This document shows positions 16,338 through 23,933 of a stretch of DNA of 64,000 nt, in pieces. The position numbers and the translations under genes are program-made. The notes beneath the pieces were generated by a model. The model had not been told where the DNA came from and made no database searches. It saw nothing but the letters and a program-made list of their open reading frames with translations. The first letter of the stretch is position 1. Each line of letters begins with the position of its first letter. The stretch comes from Acetatifactor sp. (GTDB lineage Bacteria > Bacillota > Clostridia > Lachnospirales > Lachnospiraceae), in NCBI GenBank assembly GCA_016290775.1, contig JAEEVF010000013.1, forward strand, positions 42,248-106,247, in the 5' to 3' direction.

Positions 16338-16432
16338 GTGCCAACGGGGACGGTTCTTTTTGGCACGTTTGTGCCATTGGGGACGGTTCCTGGTGGCACA
16401 AACGTGCCAAAAAGAACCGTCCCCAGTGGCAC
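16338..16432 (+). repeat. Three copies of the 29-bp palindromic repeat
   Basis: Copies at 16338-16366 and 16371-16399 (GGGGACGG orientation; the second has TTCCTGGTGGCAC instead of TTCTTTTTGGCAC) and 16404-16432 (opposite orientation). All spacers are 4 nt (GTTT, AAAC). The last two form the same head-to-head unit as at 17757-17818. Confidence 0.95.
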
Positions 16433-16665
16433 ATACGCTGGGAGACCTTTTAGACATTTACTTTGGGAAAAAATCCTATGCGACCTATGATAAGTCAGCG
16501 CTTCAGTGGAACCAGTTTGTTCATGACTTTTGCGCGGATGAGGCGACGAAAGGATTTGAAAACAAGTTGGAGACAGCTGCCGCTCTCTGGAAGATCGTTA
16601 GGGATTCTGACAGGGAGAAAAAGTATTCCAGGGCGCTACTTAAGGAATTTCGAAAAGAGCTGTGA
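16426..16665 (+). pseudogene. Truncated gene: C-terminal fragment abutting the repeats
   Basis: An open frame reading LGDLLDIYFGKKSYATYDK...QWNQFVHDFCAD...ALWKIVRDSDREKKYSRALLKEF ends at TGA 16663-16665. It looks like real protein, but its only in-frame start is a GTG inside the last repeat copy, and no ribosome site is present. Inferred: the 5' part was lost when the repeats arrived or rearranged. It faintly resembles the tail of SAP/DUF6434-type proteins; that is a guess. Confidence 0.5.
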
Positions 16666-16715
16666 AAATGTATTAGAGGATGTTGTAATTTTCGAAAAAG
16701 ATTTGGGGGAGAAAA

Positions 16716-17750
16716 ATGAATTCGGTTCATCAAAAGATAGTGGATGCTGTTTTGGAAAAGGCGAATAAGGAATGTCCAGATGCGTTGGACGCGGTTGCAG
16801 TCTACGGCTCGGTTTGCACGGGGGACGTGCATGACCATTCAGATCTTGACCTGCTGATTTTGATCAATGATCCCAAGGGATATGCGTTGGCAAAAGCATT
16901 TATCTTGGATGACGAGGCGATCGGTTATGACATCTATTGCACGAGTTGGGAAATGCTGGAGGAGGATGCAAATTGCGGTCATGCTCACCTTAGCAAGCTG
17001 ATGGATTCCGAGATGCTTTACGTGCGCGACGAGAGCGTGACGGAGCGTCTGGAGGGCCTGAAAGATAAGGCGAGGGAGATCCTTGGCTCTGATAAGCGAT
17101 TTGAGTTGGTCGCAGGGATTCGAGAGGAACTTTGTAAGGTTTATGGACATGCTTTTGTAGCAGAGACCATTGGACAGCTTCGTAGTTGGGCGGCATATAT
17201 GATCACGCTTAGCTTAGATGCCATGATGCTTTGGAATGGTACATATTTTAAGCGCGGTGTCAAAAGAAGCTTTGAGGAACTAGATGGGCTCGATATTCCA
17301 GATGATTTCGAGACGAATATCATGAAGATCGTGCGGGCGACAAGTTTTATTGAGCTAGGGATTGCGCTGGGAACGCTGTTTAAGTCGGTCATGCGCTTTA
17401 CGGAGCGCAGAACGAGAAAGGACGTGCCTTCGAGGGAGAAGCTTGCGGGTACCTACGAGGAGATGTTTTCCAACTGGAGAAATAAGATGCCTGAGGCTAC
17501 TGAACGCGGAGATGCTTTCGCGTCCTTCATGAACCTGGCATCCTTGCAATTCATGCTTGAGGAGATTGCTTCAGAGAATGCCATTCCGAAATTTCAGGTG
17601 ATGGAAGAATTTGACGCAAACGACCTGGCGAAAAATGCGAAGCTCTTTGATGACGCACTTGAGGATTACCGTCAGGAATATGACAAGCTCGGCATGGAGG
17701 TCAGGCACTTTGATCACGTGGATGCTTTTCTAAAGGCATACATGGAATGA
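16716..17750 (+). CDS. Nucleotidyltransferase-domain protein (Pol beta superfamily)
   Basis: 344 residues. GSVCTGDVHDHSDLDLLIL (31-49) is the GS...(S)DxD active site that binds Mg-NTP (D43 and D45); the third carboxylate is likely in IGYDIYC. A helical C-terminal domain follows (about 110-344). The architecture is like adenylyltransferases that inactivate aminoglycosides or lincosamides (ANT/Lnu type), but the substrate is unknown. GGGGGAG site. Confidence 0.85.
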   Translation: MNSVHQKIVDAVLEKANKECPDALDAVAVYGSVCTGDVHDHSDLDLLILINDPKGYALAKAFILDDEAIGYDIYCTSWEMLEEDANCGHAHLSKLMDSEMLYVRDESVTERLEGLKDKAREILGSDKRFELVAGIREELCKVYGHAFVAETIGQLRSWAAYMITLSLDAMMLWNGTYFKRGVKRSFEELDGLDIPDDFETNIMKIVRATSFIELGIALGTLFKSVMRFTERRTRKDVPSREKLAGTYEEMFSNWRNKMPEATERGDAFASFMNLASLQFMLEEIASENAIPKFQVMEEFDANDLAKNAKLFDDALEDYRQEYDKLGMEVRHFDHVDAFLKAYME

Positions 17751-17756
17751 GGTTAT

Positions 17757-17818
17757 GTGCCATTGGGGACGGTTCCTGGTGGCACAAACGTGCCAAAAAG
17801 AACCGTCCCCAGTGGCAC
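17757..17818 (+). repeat. Head-to-head pair of the 29-bp palindromic repeat
   Basis: Copies at 17757-17785 (with the TTCCTGGTGGCAC variant) and 17790-17818, AAAC between. Nearly identical to 16371-16432, including the variant, so the 62-bp pair itself seems to be duplicated. An extra GTGGCACATA follows. Confidence 0.95.
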
Positions 17819-17843
17819 AGGTGGCACATAGGAGAGGTAAGAA

Positions 17844-18425
17844 ATGGCAAATATTTATATGATTTCGGGGCCGTGTGGATGCGGGAAATCAACGCTGGCG
17901 GATGCATATGCAAAGCATATGGTGAGGGAGGAGAAGCGAGATCAAGTTTACGTGATCCACGGCGATGATTTTCACGCGGGATTTGTGCTGCGGTCCTATG
18001 AGGTAGAAGACTTTTGGCAGAACGGACAGGCTGCGAATCAAATCGAATGGCTTGAGATTTTGAAGTTTAACTGGGAGTGCATCATCGACGTGGCGGGAAA
18101 GGTTCTGGCCCGCGGTTTGGACGTGGTGATCGATTACATTGTTGAAGACGAGCTGCCGCTTTTGCAAAAGCTGGCGAAGGAGCACGAGGCGAAGTTATAT
18201 TATATCGTGCTCACGGCGTCTGCCGAAGCGATCACAAAGCGTATCGAGGAGCGCGGCGACAAGGAAATGGTGGAGAGAGCGCTATTCTTAAAAAACAAGC
18301 TCGATCATCTTCCGGAGAACCAGGGACACCTCTTGGACAACACGGGAAAGACCGTGGAAGAGGAAGTCGCGGAATTGGCAAAAAGCATGGAGAAATACTG
18401 TGCCAAAGGGGACGGTTCTTTTTGA
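17844..18425 (+). CDS. P-loop kinase (zeta-toxin/CPT-like) with repeat-derived C-terminus
   Basis: 193 residues. Walker A is GPCGCGKST (9-17). VIHGDDFHAGF (about 38-48) gives the acidic substrate-binding motif, DVVIDYIVED sits in the core, and a basic lid region follows (AITKRIEERGDKE). It probably phosphorylates a small molecule. The last nine residues (YCAKGDGSF) are encoded by a partial copy of the 29-bp repeat, whose sequence supplies the stop. GAGAGGTAAG site. Confidence 0.8.
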   Translation: MANIYMISGPCGCGKSTLADAYAKHMVREEKRDQVYVIHGDDFHAGFVLRSYEVEDFWQNGQAANQIEWLEILKFNWECIIDVAGKVLARGLDVVIDYIVEDELPLLQKLAKEHEAKLYYIVLTASAEAITKRIEERGDKEMVERALFLKNKLDHLPENQGHLLDNTGKTVEEEVAELAKSMEKYCAKGDGSF

Positions 18426-18487
18426 CTCATTCAATGGAAAAACAACAAAGAGGAAAACGTGCCAAAAAGAACCGTCCCCAGTGGCAC
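18400..18487 (+). repeat. Imperfect pair of 29-bp palindromic repeats, first copy inside a CDS
   Basis: A damaged copy at about 18400-18427 (GTGCCAAAGGGGACGG..., ending TTTTTGACTC) overlaps the end of the kinase gene. An intact reverse copy lies at 18459-18487. The latter ends 4 nt before the GAGAGGAG site of the next gene. Confidence 0.9.
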
Positions 18488-18501
18488 GCTGAGAGGAGAA
18501 T

Positions 18502-19035
18502 ATGAAAACAAAAGTTTATTATGACGACGGATCGCTTAAGGTCCGCAGCATGGTGCCGGAGGACGCGAAGGTCTTTTATGACACGTATCTGTCCTATGGC
18601 TGGCACCCGCAGCTGGAGACTTACGAGAATTATTACAAGGAGCAGGAGGCGGGCGAGCGCATCATGTTTATCCCGGAGTATGAAGGCAAGGTCGCAGGGA
18701 TCTGCACGCTTGTCCTAAAGCCTTCGGAGGGTCCGCTGGCGGGCAAGGGATGGCCGGAGATCGTTGATTTCTGCGTGTTCTTTCACCTGCACAAGAAGGG
18801 GATCGGAAATAAGATTTTGGACGTAGTTGAGGCAGAAGCAGCGAAGATTTCGGATCACGTATTTCTGGCGGTTGGCGTGCATAGCGGCTACGGCGCGGCG
18901 CAGAGGATTTACGTAAAGCGAGGGTATATACCGGACGGGACTGGCGTGTGGTATCAGGGAAAGCAGCTGGACCAGTACGCGCCTTGCGTTAACGATGATG
19001 ACTTGCTGCTGTTTATGTCGAAAAAAATCAAGTAA
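18502..19035 (+). CDS. GNAT family N-acetyltransferase
   Basis: 177 residues. VFFHLHKKGIGNKILDVVE is the acetyl-CoA loop, followed by GYGAAQRIYVKRGYIPDGTGVWY and the Tyr-rich end typical of Firmicutes GNATs. The VKAGICTL strand is seen as GKVAGICTLVLK. Substrate unknown. GAGAGGAG site 5 nt before the ATG. Confidence 0.82.
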   Translation: MKTKVYYDDGSLKVRSMVPEDAKVFYDTYLSYGWHPQLETYENYYKEQEAGERIMFIPEYEGKVAGICTLVLKPSEGPLAGKGWPEIVDFCVFFHLHKKGIGNKILDVVEAEAAKISDHVFLAVGVHSGYGAAQRIYVKRGYIPDGTGVWYQGKQLDQYAPCVNDDDLLLFMSKKIK

Positions 19036-19075
19036 CGGGATTCATGTTATGGTAGAATATTCACTGAAGGGGAAT

Positions 19076-19104
19076 GAGCCAAAAAGAACCGTCCCCAGTG
19101 GCAC
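19076..19104 (+). repeat. Single 29-bp palindromic repeat with altered end
   Basis: CCGTCCCC orientation, with GAGCC in place of GTGCC. It ends 7 nt before the GGAGG site of the next gene. Confidence 0.9.
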
Positions 19105-19119
19105 GAATTTGGAGGTAAA

Positions 19120-19632
19120 ATGGATAAGGGTAAGATTGTATTTTTGAATGGCGTTACGAGTTCCGGAAAGACGACGATCGTAGAGGCGCTTCAGGAGCGC
19201 AGGGACGTGTTTTTCTATGTGGTCGCAAACGATCTGTTTCAGGAGATGGTGGGCGAGCAATACTTGCAGGAAAACTATTGGAAATATCTTTCCGAAGTGA
19301 TCATCATGATGTATCACACGGCAAAGCTCTACTCCGACATGGGGAAGAACGTGCTGATCGACGGCATTCTTGTGGAGCGCGAGGAGCTAAGGCCCCATTA
19401 TCAAAAGCTCATGGAGATCATGAAGGACAATCCGCTGGACATTGTTGAGGTGTATTGCCCGCTGGAAATCTGCAAGCAGAGAAACATTGAGCGCGGAGAT
19501 CGCTACGAGAGCCAGTCCGAGGAGCAGGCGGAGCTGATGAGCAAGGACATCAAGTATCGCATGCGCGTGGACACGAGCAAGTTCTCCGCGGAGGAATGCG
19601 CGGACATGATCGTGAAGACCTTGTTTGCGTAA
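19120..19632 (+). CDS. Chloramphenicol-phosphotransferase-like kinase
   Basis: 170 residues starting IVFLNGVTSSGKTTIVEAL (Walker A GVTSSGKT, 10-17), as in the CPT/zeta-toxin-related family. LIDGILVEREELRPHY supplies the acidic motif and CKQRNIERGDRYE the basic lid. Known: CPT phosphorylates chloramphenicol on the primary hydroxyl; here the true substrate is unknown. GGAGG 4 nt before the ATG. Confidence 0.8.
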   Translation: MDKGKIVFLNGVTSSGKTTIVEALQERRDVFFYVVANDLFQEMVGEQYLQENYWKYLSEVIIMMYHTAKLYSDMGKNVLIDGILVEREELRPHYQKLMEIMKDNPLDIVEVYCPLEICKQRNIERGDRYESQSEEQAELMSKDIKYRMRVDTSKFSAEECADMIVKTLFA

Positions 19633-19643
19633 GTGCGACAAGG

Positions 19644-19742
19644 AAATCGCCATGGCATATGCGTGCGAAATGAAGGGACCAGGGGCAAGAGCATCGGAGA
19701 CCTTGAGGCAAATCGCCGTGGCATATGCGCGCGAAATGAAGG
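19644..19742 (+). repeat. Two 33-bp direct repeats, 66 bp apart
   Basis: 19644-19676 and 19710-19742 differ at two positions. They are in the same frame and encode EIAMAYACEMK and QIAVAYAREMK. They lie after the CPT-like gene. Confidence 0.8.
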
Positions 19743-19771
19743 AGAAGATCGCAAGCGTCATAAACAAATAA
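19652..19771 (+). pseudogene. Possible C-terminal gene remnant (39 codons) with internal duplication
   Basis: An open frame beginning MAYACEMKGPG and ending KEKIASVINK contains the duplicated 33-bp unit. There is no ribosome site. It overlaps no other gene and may be the end of a lost GNAT or kinase gene. Confidence 0.3.
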
Positions 19772-19800
19772 GAACGTAAGAAGTGAGGTTGGATGGAAGC

Positions 19801-20781
19801 ATGAAGAAGTTCGTCGCATTATTGATGGTAATGATCGTTTCCGCAGGGTTACTTTCGGGGTGCTCTGACACGGAGCCCGTGAAATCTGTGGATCCGACGG
19901 AAGTCATTGGGTCAACGGAGCCAGAGGAATCACCCTTGCCATTGGAACCCATTTACGTACGGGAGCTCGACAGCACGGTCCTGGCGAGGCAAGTTAAGGT
20001 TTTTATGGACCATCGGAGGGATTGGACCGTCTGGAGAGATGAGGCGGAAAAATATGATTCGGTTGCATATGGCCTGAATGACAGAGACCATGACGGGCGG
20101 ACGGAGCTGATCATTGCATGCTGGGTTGGCAGTACGAATACTTATGACCTCAAAATTTACGAAATTGATGGGAATGGCGACGGTTACGAGCCGCAGGACG
20201 TGAATTACACGAAGGATCTTCCTGAAAATTATTGGGAAGGGTTTTACTACACTGAAAACAAAGCCGCAAGGCCCCGGACGCCGGTGGGTGATCTGGAAAA
20301 CAGCGATCTCGAAAAAATATTGACGGATACCTATCTCGTTTTTGTGGGAAAGCTTAGCAATGAGGAATTCTATGAGAGGCATATTGCCTTGAACGGTGAT
20401 CGCACCTGTGAGGAATTGCTGCAGGAATCCATTGGAACCTGGGGCCTTTGCATGACGGACACGGAAGGGGACGTTACCTACTATGAGCCGGGCGATCCCT
20501 TTTATAAGACGCTGGTGGTTTCTGAGGATCGGACCATGACCTTGACGGAGGACGCCGGCATGGATTCGGAGTATGTGATCAAGGTAAACCTCCTCGATCA
20601 TGCGGACGGAATGCTGTTTGGAAATTTCGTTCCGAGCCCCGCCGACGGGAAACTCTATGACAGTTTGCTTCTTTCGATCGTGGATCTGGACGTGGAAGGA
20701 CGCCTCGTGATCACCATGGATTGCTGGAACGGATTAGAGTATCTCGCCGGCAGCAGCTGGTACTTCGAACGCGCGGAATAA
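19801..20781 (+). CDS. Secreted lipoprotein of unknown function
   Basis: 326 residues. The signal peptide is MKKFVALLMVMIVSAGLLSG, then C21 in a clear lipobox (LLSGC), so it should be lipid-anchored outside the membrane. It is followed by an Asp/Glu/Pro-rich spacer. Two Asp-rich loops (DRDHDGRTE and DGNGDGYEP) look like EF-hand/dockerin-type calcium-binding segments. No enzyme motif recognised. It is the only clear exported protein in the array. The start is ATG 19801, with weak GAGGTTGG upstream; the frame is open to 19783. Confidence 0.78.
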   Translation: MKKFVALLMVMIVSAGLLSGCSDTEPVKSVDPTEVIGSTEPEESPLPLEPIYVRELDSTVLARQVKVFMDHRRDWTVWRDEAEKYDSVAYGLNDRDHDGRTELIIACWVGSTNTYDLKIYEIDGNGDGYEPQDVNYTKDLPENYWEGFYYTENKAARPRTPVGDLENSDLEKILTDTYLVFVGKLSNEEFYERHIALNGDRTCEELLQESIGTWGLCMTDTEGDVTYYEPGDPFYKTLVVSEDRTMTLTEDAGMDSEYVIKVNLLDHADGMLFGNFVPSPADGKLYDSLLLSIVDLDVEGRLVITMDCWNGLEYLAGSSWYFERAE

Positions 20782-20782
20782 C

Positions 20783-20875
20783 ATGCCAATGGGGACGGTT
20801 CTTTTTGGCACGTTTTGCAAGGGCGTGCGATGAGAAAGGTGAAAACGTGCCAAAAAGAACCGTCCCCATTGGCAC
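20783..20875 (+). repeat. 29-bp repeat pair with a 35-bp spacer
   Basis: Copies at 20783-20811 and 20847-20875 point head to head around GTTTTGCAAGGGCGTGCGA... The same spacer, one base shorter, appears at 22389-22422, so the whole 93-bp unit is duplicated. It starts 2 nt after the lipoprotein stop and ends about 2 nt before the next ribosome site. Confidence 0.95.
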
Positions 20876-20888
20876 GTGGAGGAAGAAT

Positions 20889-21338
20889 ATGAAAATTGAA
20901 CTTAGGGAATTGACGGAAGAGAATCTGCAGGAATGCTGTAAGCTTAAGGTCGCGGAGGATCAAAAGCAGTATATTGATTCGAATGAGAACTCTTGGAATG
21001 CGGCAAAGGAAAATGCAGACGTGGCGCGGCCATTCGCAATTTATTGTGACGGGGAGATGGTGGGGTTTACCATGTTCGCGTTTGAGGAAGATTACGAAGA
21101 TCCGAACGACAGGTATTGGCTTTGGAGGTTCATGATCGATGAATCCTTGCAGGGCAAGGGCTATGGAAAGGCGGCGCTTCAGGTGATCATTCAGTATTTC
21201 AAGGAGCATGGTGCAAATAACATTCGTCTGTCGACCAAGGAGACGAATGTCGGCGCGCTGTCGCTGTACCGCAGGGCCGGCTTTCGCGACACCGGTGAGA
21301 TGAACGATGAAGAGATCGTGTTACAGATGGATTTCTGA
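20889..21338 (+). CDS. GNAT acetyltransferase, spermidine-acetyltransferase (BltD)-like
   Basis: 149 residues. The pattern LKVAEDQKQYIDSNENSW, ARPFAIYCDGEMVGFTMF, LWRFMIDESLQGKGYGKAAL and AGFRDTGEMNDEEIVLQM is that of the BltD/SSAT-like family, which acetylates polyamines. The frame is open upstream through the repeat to 20721; GTGGAGGAAG places the start at ATG 20889. Close relatives in this window are at 23934 and 28437. Confidence 0.85.
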   Translation: MKIELRELTEENLQECCKLKVAEDQKQYIDSNENSWNAAKENADVARPFAIYCDGEMVGFTMFAFEEDYEDPNDRYWLWRFMIDESLQGKGYGKAALQVIIQYFKEHGANNIRLSTKETNVGALSLYRRAGFRDTGEMNDEEIVLQMDF

Positions 21339-21373
21339 GTGTATTGCTAGAGAATATTGTGGGGGAAGAGTAG

Positions 21374-21862
21374 ATGGTTTTATCGGACGAAGGCAAGAGG
21401 GTTTCGAAGATCGACACGTACTTGAATTGTGCGGAGGTTTTTGCGTATCGGAGCACTTGTATCAAGCGAAAGTACGGCGCTGTGATCGTGAAGGATGACG
21501 CCGTCATTTCGACGGGATATAATGGAGCGCCCAGAGGGGAAGAGAATTGTTGCGACATAGGGTACTGCCCGAGGATCGAAAAAGGCTTGCATCAGGGGCA
21601 GGGCTACGAGCTTTGCCGCGCGGTACATGCTGAAGCTAATGCCCTGCTGAACTGTGCGAGGGAACAGACGATTAATGCGGATCTTTATCTGTCGGGCGTC
21701 AACCCGAACGATAATTCCGTCCACAAGGCCAAGCCGTGCCCGCTGTGCGCAAGAATGATCATTCAGGCGGGCATCAGAAACGTGTATCTGAGAACGGGTC
21801 CGAACGCCGGTGATTACACCGTGGTACCCGCAAAAGAACTTAATTGGGTGGTAAAAGAGTAA
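21374..21862 (+). CDS. Deoxycytidylate/cytidine-type deaminase
   Basis: 162 residues. Zinc site CRAVHAEANAL (H85, with E87 as proton shuttle) and PCPLCARMI (C122 and C125). GYNGAPRGEENC is the dCMP-deaminase (ComEB/DCD) substrate loop. It converts dCMP to dUMP or a related cytidine compound. It sits between acetyltransferase genes; a nucleoside-drug role is possible but unproven. Confidence 0.9.
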   Translation: MVLSDEGKRVSKIDTYLNCAEVFAYRSTCIKRKYGAVIVKDDAVISTGYNGAPRGEENCCDIGYCPRIEKGLHQGQGYELCRAVHAEANALLNCAREQTINADLYLSGVNPNDNSVHKAKPCPLCARMIIQAGIRNVYLRTGPNAGDYTVVPAKELNWVVKE

Positions 21863-21878
21863 TTTGGAGGAAAAAAGA

Positions 21879-22331
21879 ATGAGTGAATTACAATATAAGA
21901 CATTACGGGAGATCCCCGAAAAGAAGGACATGGCAGCGCAGTGGTTCCACGAGAAATGGGGCGTGCCGAAGGAAGCATATTTGGAGTGCATTGATGCATA
22001 TCTAGCCGGCGAGACCGAATATGGTTGGTACCTGTGCTTTGACGGCGAGGACATCATCGGCGGCATGGGCGTGATCGAGAATGATTTCCATGACAGGAAG
22101 GACCTCGCGCCCAACGTTTGCGCGGTATATGTCAACGAAGACCGCAGATGCCAAGGCATCGCGGGCAAGTTACTGAACTTTGTGGTAGAAGACCAGAAGG
22201 CGCATGGCATTACGCCAATCTATCTTGTGACGGATCACATTGGATTCTACGAGCGCTACGGCTGGGAGTTCCTGTGTATGGCGCAGGGCGACGGCGAGCC
22301 CGAGCCTACGAGAGTGTACGTGCACAGATAG
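21879..22331 (+). CDS. GNAT family N-acetyltransferase
   Basis: 150 residues. VCAVYVNEDRRCQGIAGKLLNFV is the acetyl-CoA loop, YLVTDHIGFYERYGWEFL the C-terminal GNAT strand, and WYLCFDGEDIIGGMGVIE the central strand. ATG 21879 follows GGAGG; TTG 21864 would include the ribosome site. It starts 17 nt after the deaminase stop. Confidence 0.85.
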   Translation: MSELQYKTLREIPEKKDMAAQWFHEKWGVPKEAYLECIDAYLAGETEYGWYLCFDGEDIIGGMGVIENDFHDRKDLAPNVCAVYVNEDRRCQGIAGKLLNFVVEDQKAHGITPIYLVTDHIGFYERYGWEFLCMAQGDGEPEPTRVYVHR

Positions 22332-22342
22332 TGTGCCAAGGC

Positions 22343-22451
22343 GTGCCACTGGGGACGGCGTGCCACTGGGGACGGTTCTTTTTGGTACGTTTTGCAAGGG
22401 CGTGCGATGAGAAGGTGAAAACGTGCCAAAAAGAACCGTCCCCAGTGGCAC
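22343..22451 (+). repeat. 29-bp repeat pair with 34-bp spacer plus a partial copy
   Basis: A partial copy (22343-22358, GTGCCACTGGGGACGG), a full copy (22360-22388, ending GGTAC), then the GTTTTGCAAGGGCGTGCGA-type spacer and a reverse copy (22423-22451). The partial copy looks like slippage within the first half. Confidence 0.95.
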
Positions 22452-22469
22452 GTAAAGAAGGGGGAGCAT

Positions 22470-23894
22470 ATGAGAAAGGAATTTTTGGCGGTATTCAGTG
22501 GTTTTCCGGAGCATCACTTTTCGAAGGAGATCACGGAGCGTCTTCGCGCGGAACTGACGGAGCGAAAGAACATCGTGTTTATCACTGCATGTCCGCTTGA
22601 TTATGAGCAAAATGATGACGACTGCGATGGCATGTACGAGATGTTTGCGGAGCAGGGACTGCCGTTTGAAAAGCACTGTGTGATCGACAAGCGCACGGAG
22701 CCAGAGGTGGCGAAGGAGCTGGTGGAAAACGCGGACTGTATTTTCCTGATGGGCGGAGGCGTCTGTGAGGAACAGCTCGATCTGATCCGCGAGAAGGGCT
22801 GCTATGATGCCTTGCTGGATTGTCATGCAGCGATCTTCGGCGTGAGCGCTGGGTCGATGAACATGGCGCGAAAGACGGTGGATTTCTTCGAATCCATGGA
22901 GGCGTTTGACGGGCTCGGGCTTACGAATATTACGGTGAGTTGTCATCATGACCCGGAGGATACTTGGCGTTTTGAGCAGACGCTTCGGATGTCCGAGGAC
23001 CGCACGGTATATGCCATGGAGGACATGAGCGCGTTCTTCATCAAGGGTGGTCGGATTGACGTTGTCGGTACGATCTACAGGGTGAAGGACAGGGAGCTAC
23101 AGCTCCTTACTGAGGAAGGGATCAAAGAACTGGAGCAGGACGAGTTTCGAAGAGTGTTTGATACGATCCCGGATCAGTTTGACAAATTTCGCCCGCGCTA
23201 CAGCGATGAACTCTTTGCATATCTGATCGCCGAAGCAGGGATCGGGCCTGGCAAGCGCGTTTTGGAAATCGGACCTGGAACGGGACAGGCGACGGAGCCG
23301 GTGCTTCGGACTGGCTGCGAATATCATGCCATCGAGCTTGGCGAGCACCTGTATCGCAAGATGCAAGAGAAGTACGGAAAACTGCCGAACTTTAACATCG
23401 TGAATGACGATTTCATCACGCATGATTTCGGCGACATGAAATTCGACATGATCTATTCGGCGGCCACGATCCAGTGGATTCCGGAGGCGATCGCATATAC
23501 CAAGACTTTTGATCTTTTAAAACCTGGCGGAACGTTGGCGATGATGCTGACAAGCGCCGAATATAAGTCGGACAACGAGGCACTTTACGAGAAGATCCAG
23601 ACATTGTACGACCGTTACTACAAGCCTGACATCCCTTATAAACGGGGGGCCTTCCGTTACACGGCAGCGCCAGAGTACGGATTTTCGGAGGTGGAACGGC
23701 ATGATTTCAAGGGACAGCGTGTGTTCACGGCGGATGAATATGTTGCATTTTCCGGAACGCACTGCGACCATATCGTGATCCCAGAGCCTTTGCGTACGGA
23801 GTTCTTTGAAGGCTTGAGGAAGGCAGTATTGGAAGCGGGTGATCGGATCGTTTTCAATGACACCCATGTCCTGTATCTCACGAAAAAGCCTTAA
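22470..23894 (+). CDS. Fusion of an S51-type peptidase-like domain with a SAM methyltransferase
   Basis: 474 residues. Residues 1-220 resemble peptidase E/S51: FLMGGGVCEEQL, then GVSAGSMNM with the nucleophile serine at 126, and a His in the TVSCHHDPEDT segment. From about 228 a methyltransferase begins as if it had its own start (FDTIPDQFDKFRPRYSDELF), with motif I RVLEIGPGTGQAT (about 263-275) and YSAATIQWIPEAI. Two enzymes in one chain with a 10-residue join (LEQDEFRR). Substrates unknown. GGGGGAG site 6 nt before the ATG. Confidence 0.82.
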   Translation: MRKEFLAVFSGFPEHHFSKEITERLRAELTERKNIVFITACPLDYEQNDDDCDGMYEMFAEQGLPFEKHCVIDKRTEPEVAKELVENADCIFLMGGGVCEEQLDLIREKGCYDALLDCHAAIFGVSAGSMNMARKTVDFFESMEAFDGLGLTNITVSCHHDPEDTWRFEQTLRMSEDRTVYAMEDMSAFFIKGGRIDVVGTIYRVKDRELQLLTEEGIKELEQDEFRRVFDTIPDQFDKFRPRYSDELFAYLIAEAGIGPGKRVLEIGPGTGQATEPVLRTGCEYHAIELGEHLYRKMQEKYGKLPNFNIVNDDFITHDFGDMKFDMIYSAATIQWIPEAIAYTKTFDLLKPGGTLAMMLTSAEYKSDNEALYEKIQTLYDRYYKPDIPYKRGAFRYTAAPEYGFSEVERHDFKGQRVFTADEYVAFSGTHCDHIVIPEPLRTEFFEGLRKAVLEAGDRIVFNDTHVLYLTKKP

Positions 23895-23933
23895 CGTCCA
23901 CAGAACTAAATCGAGATTTGTGGAGGAAAAAAT

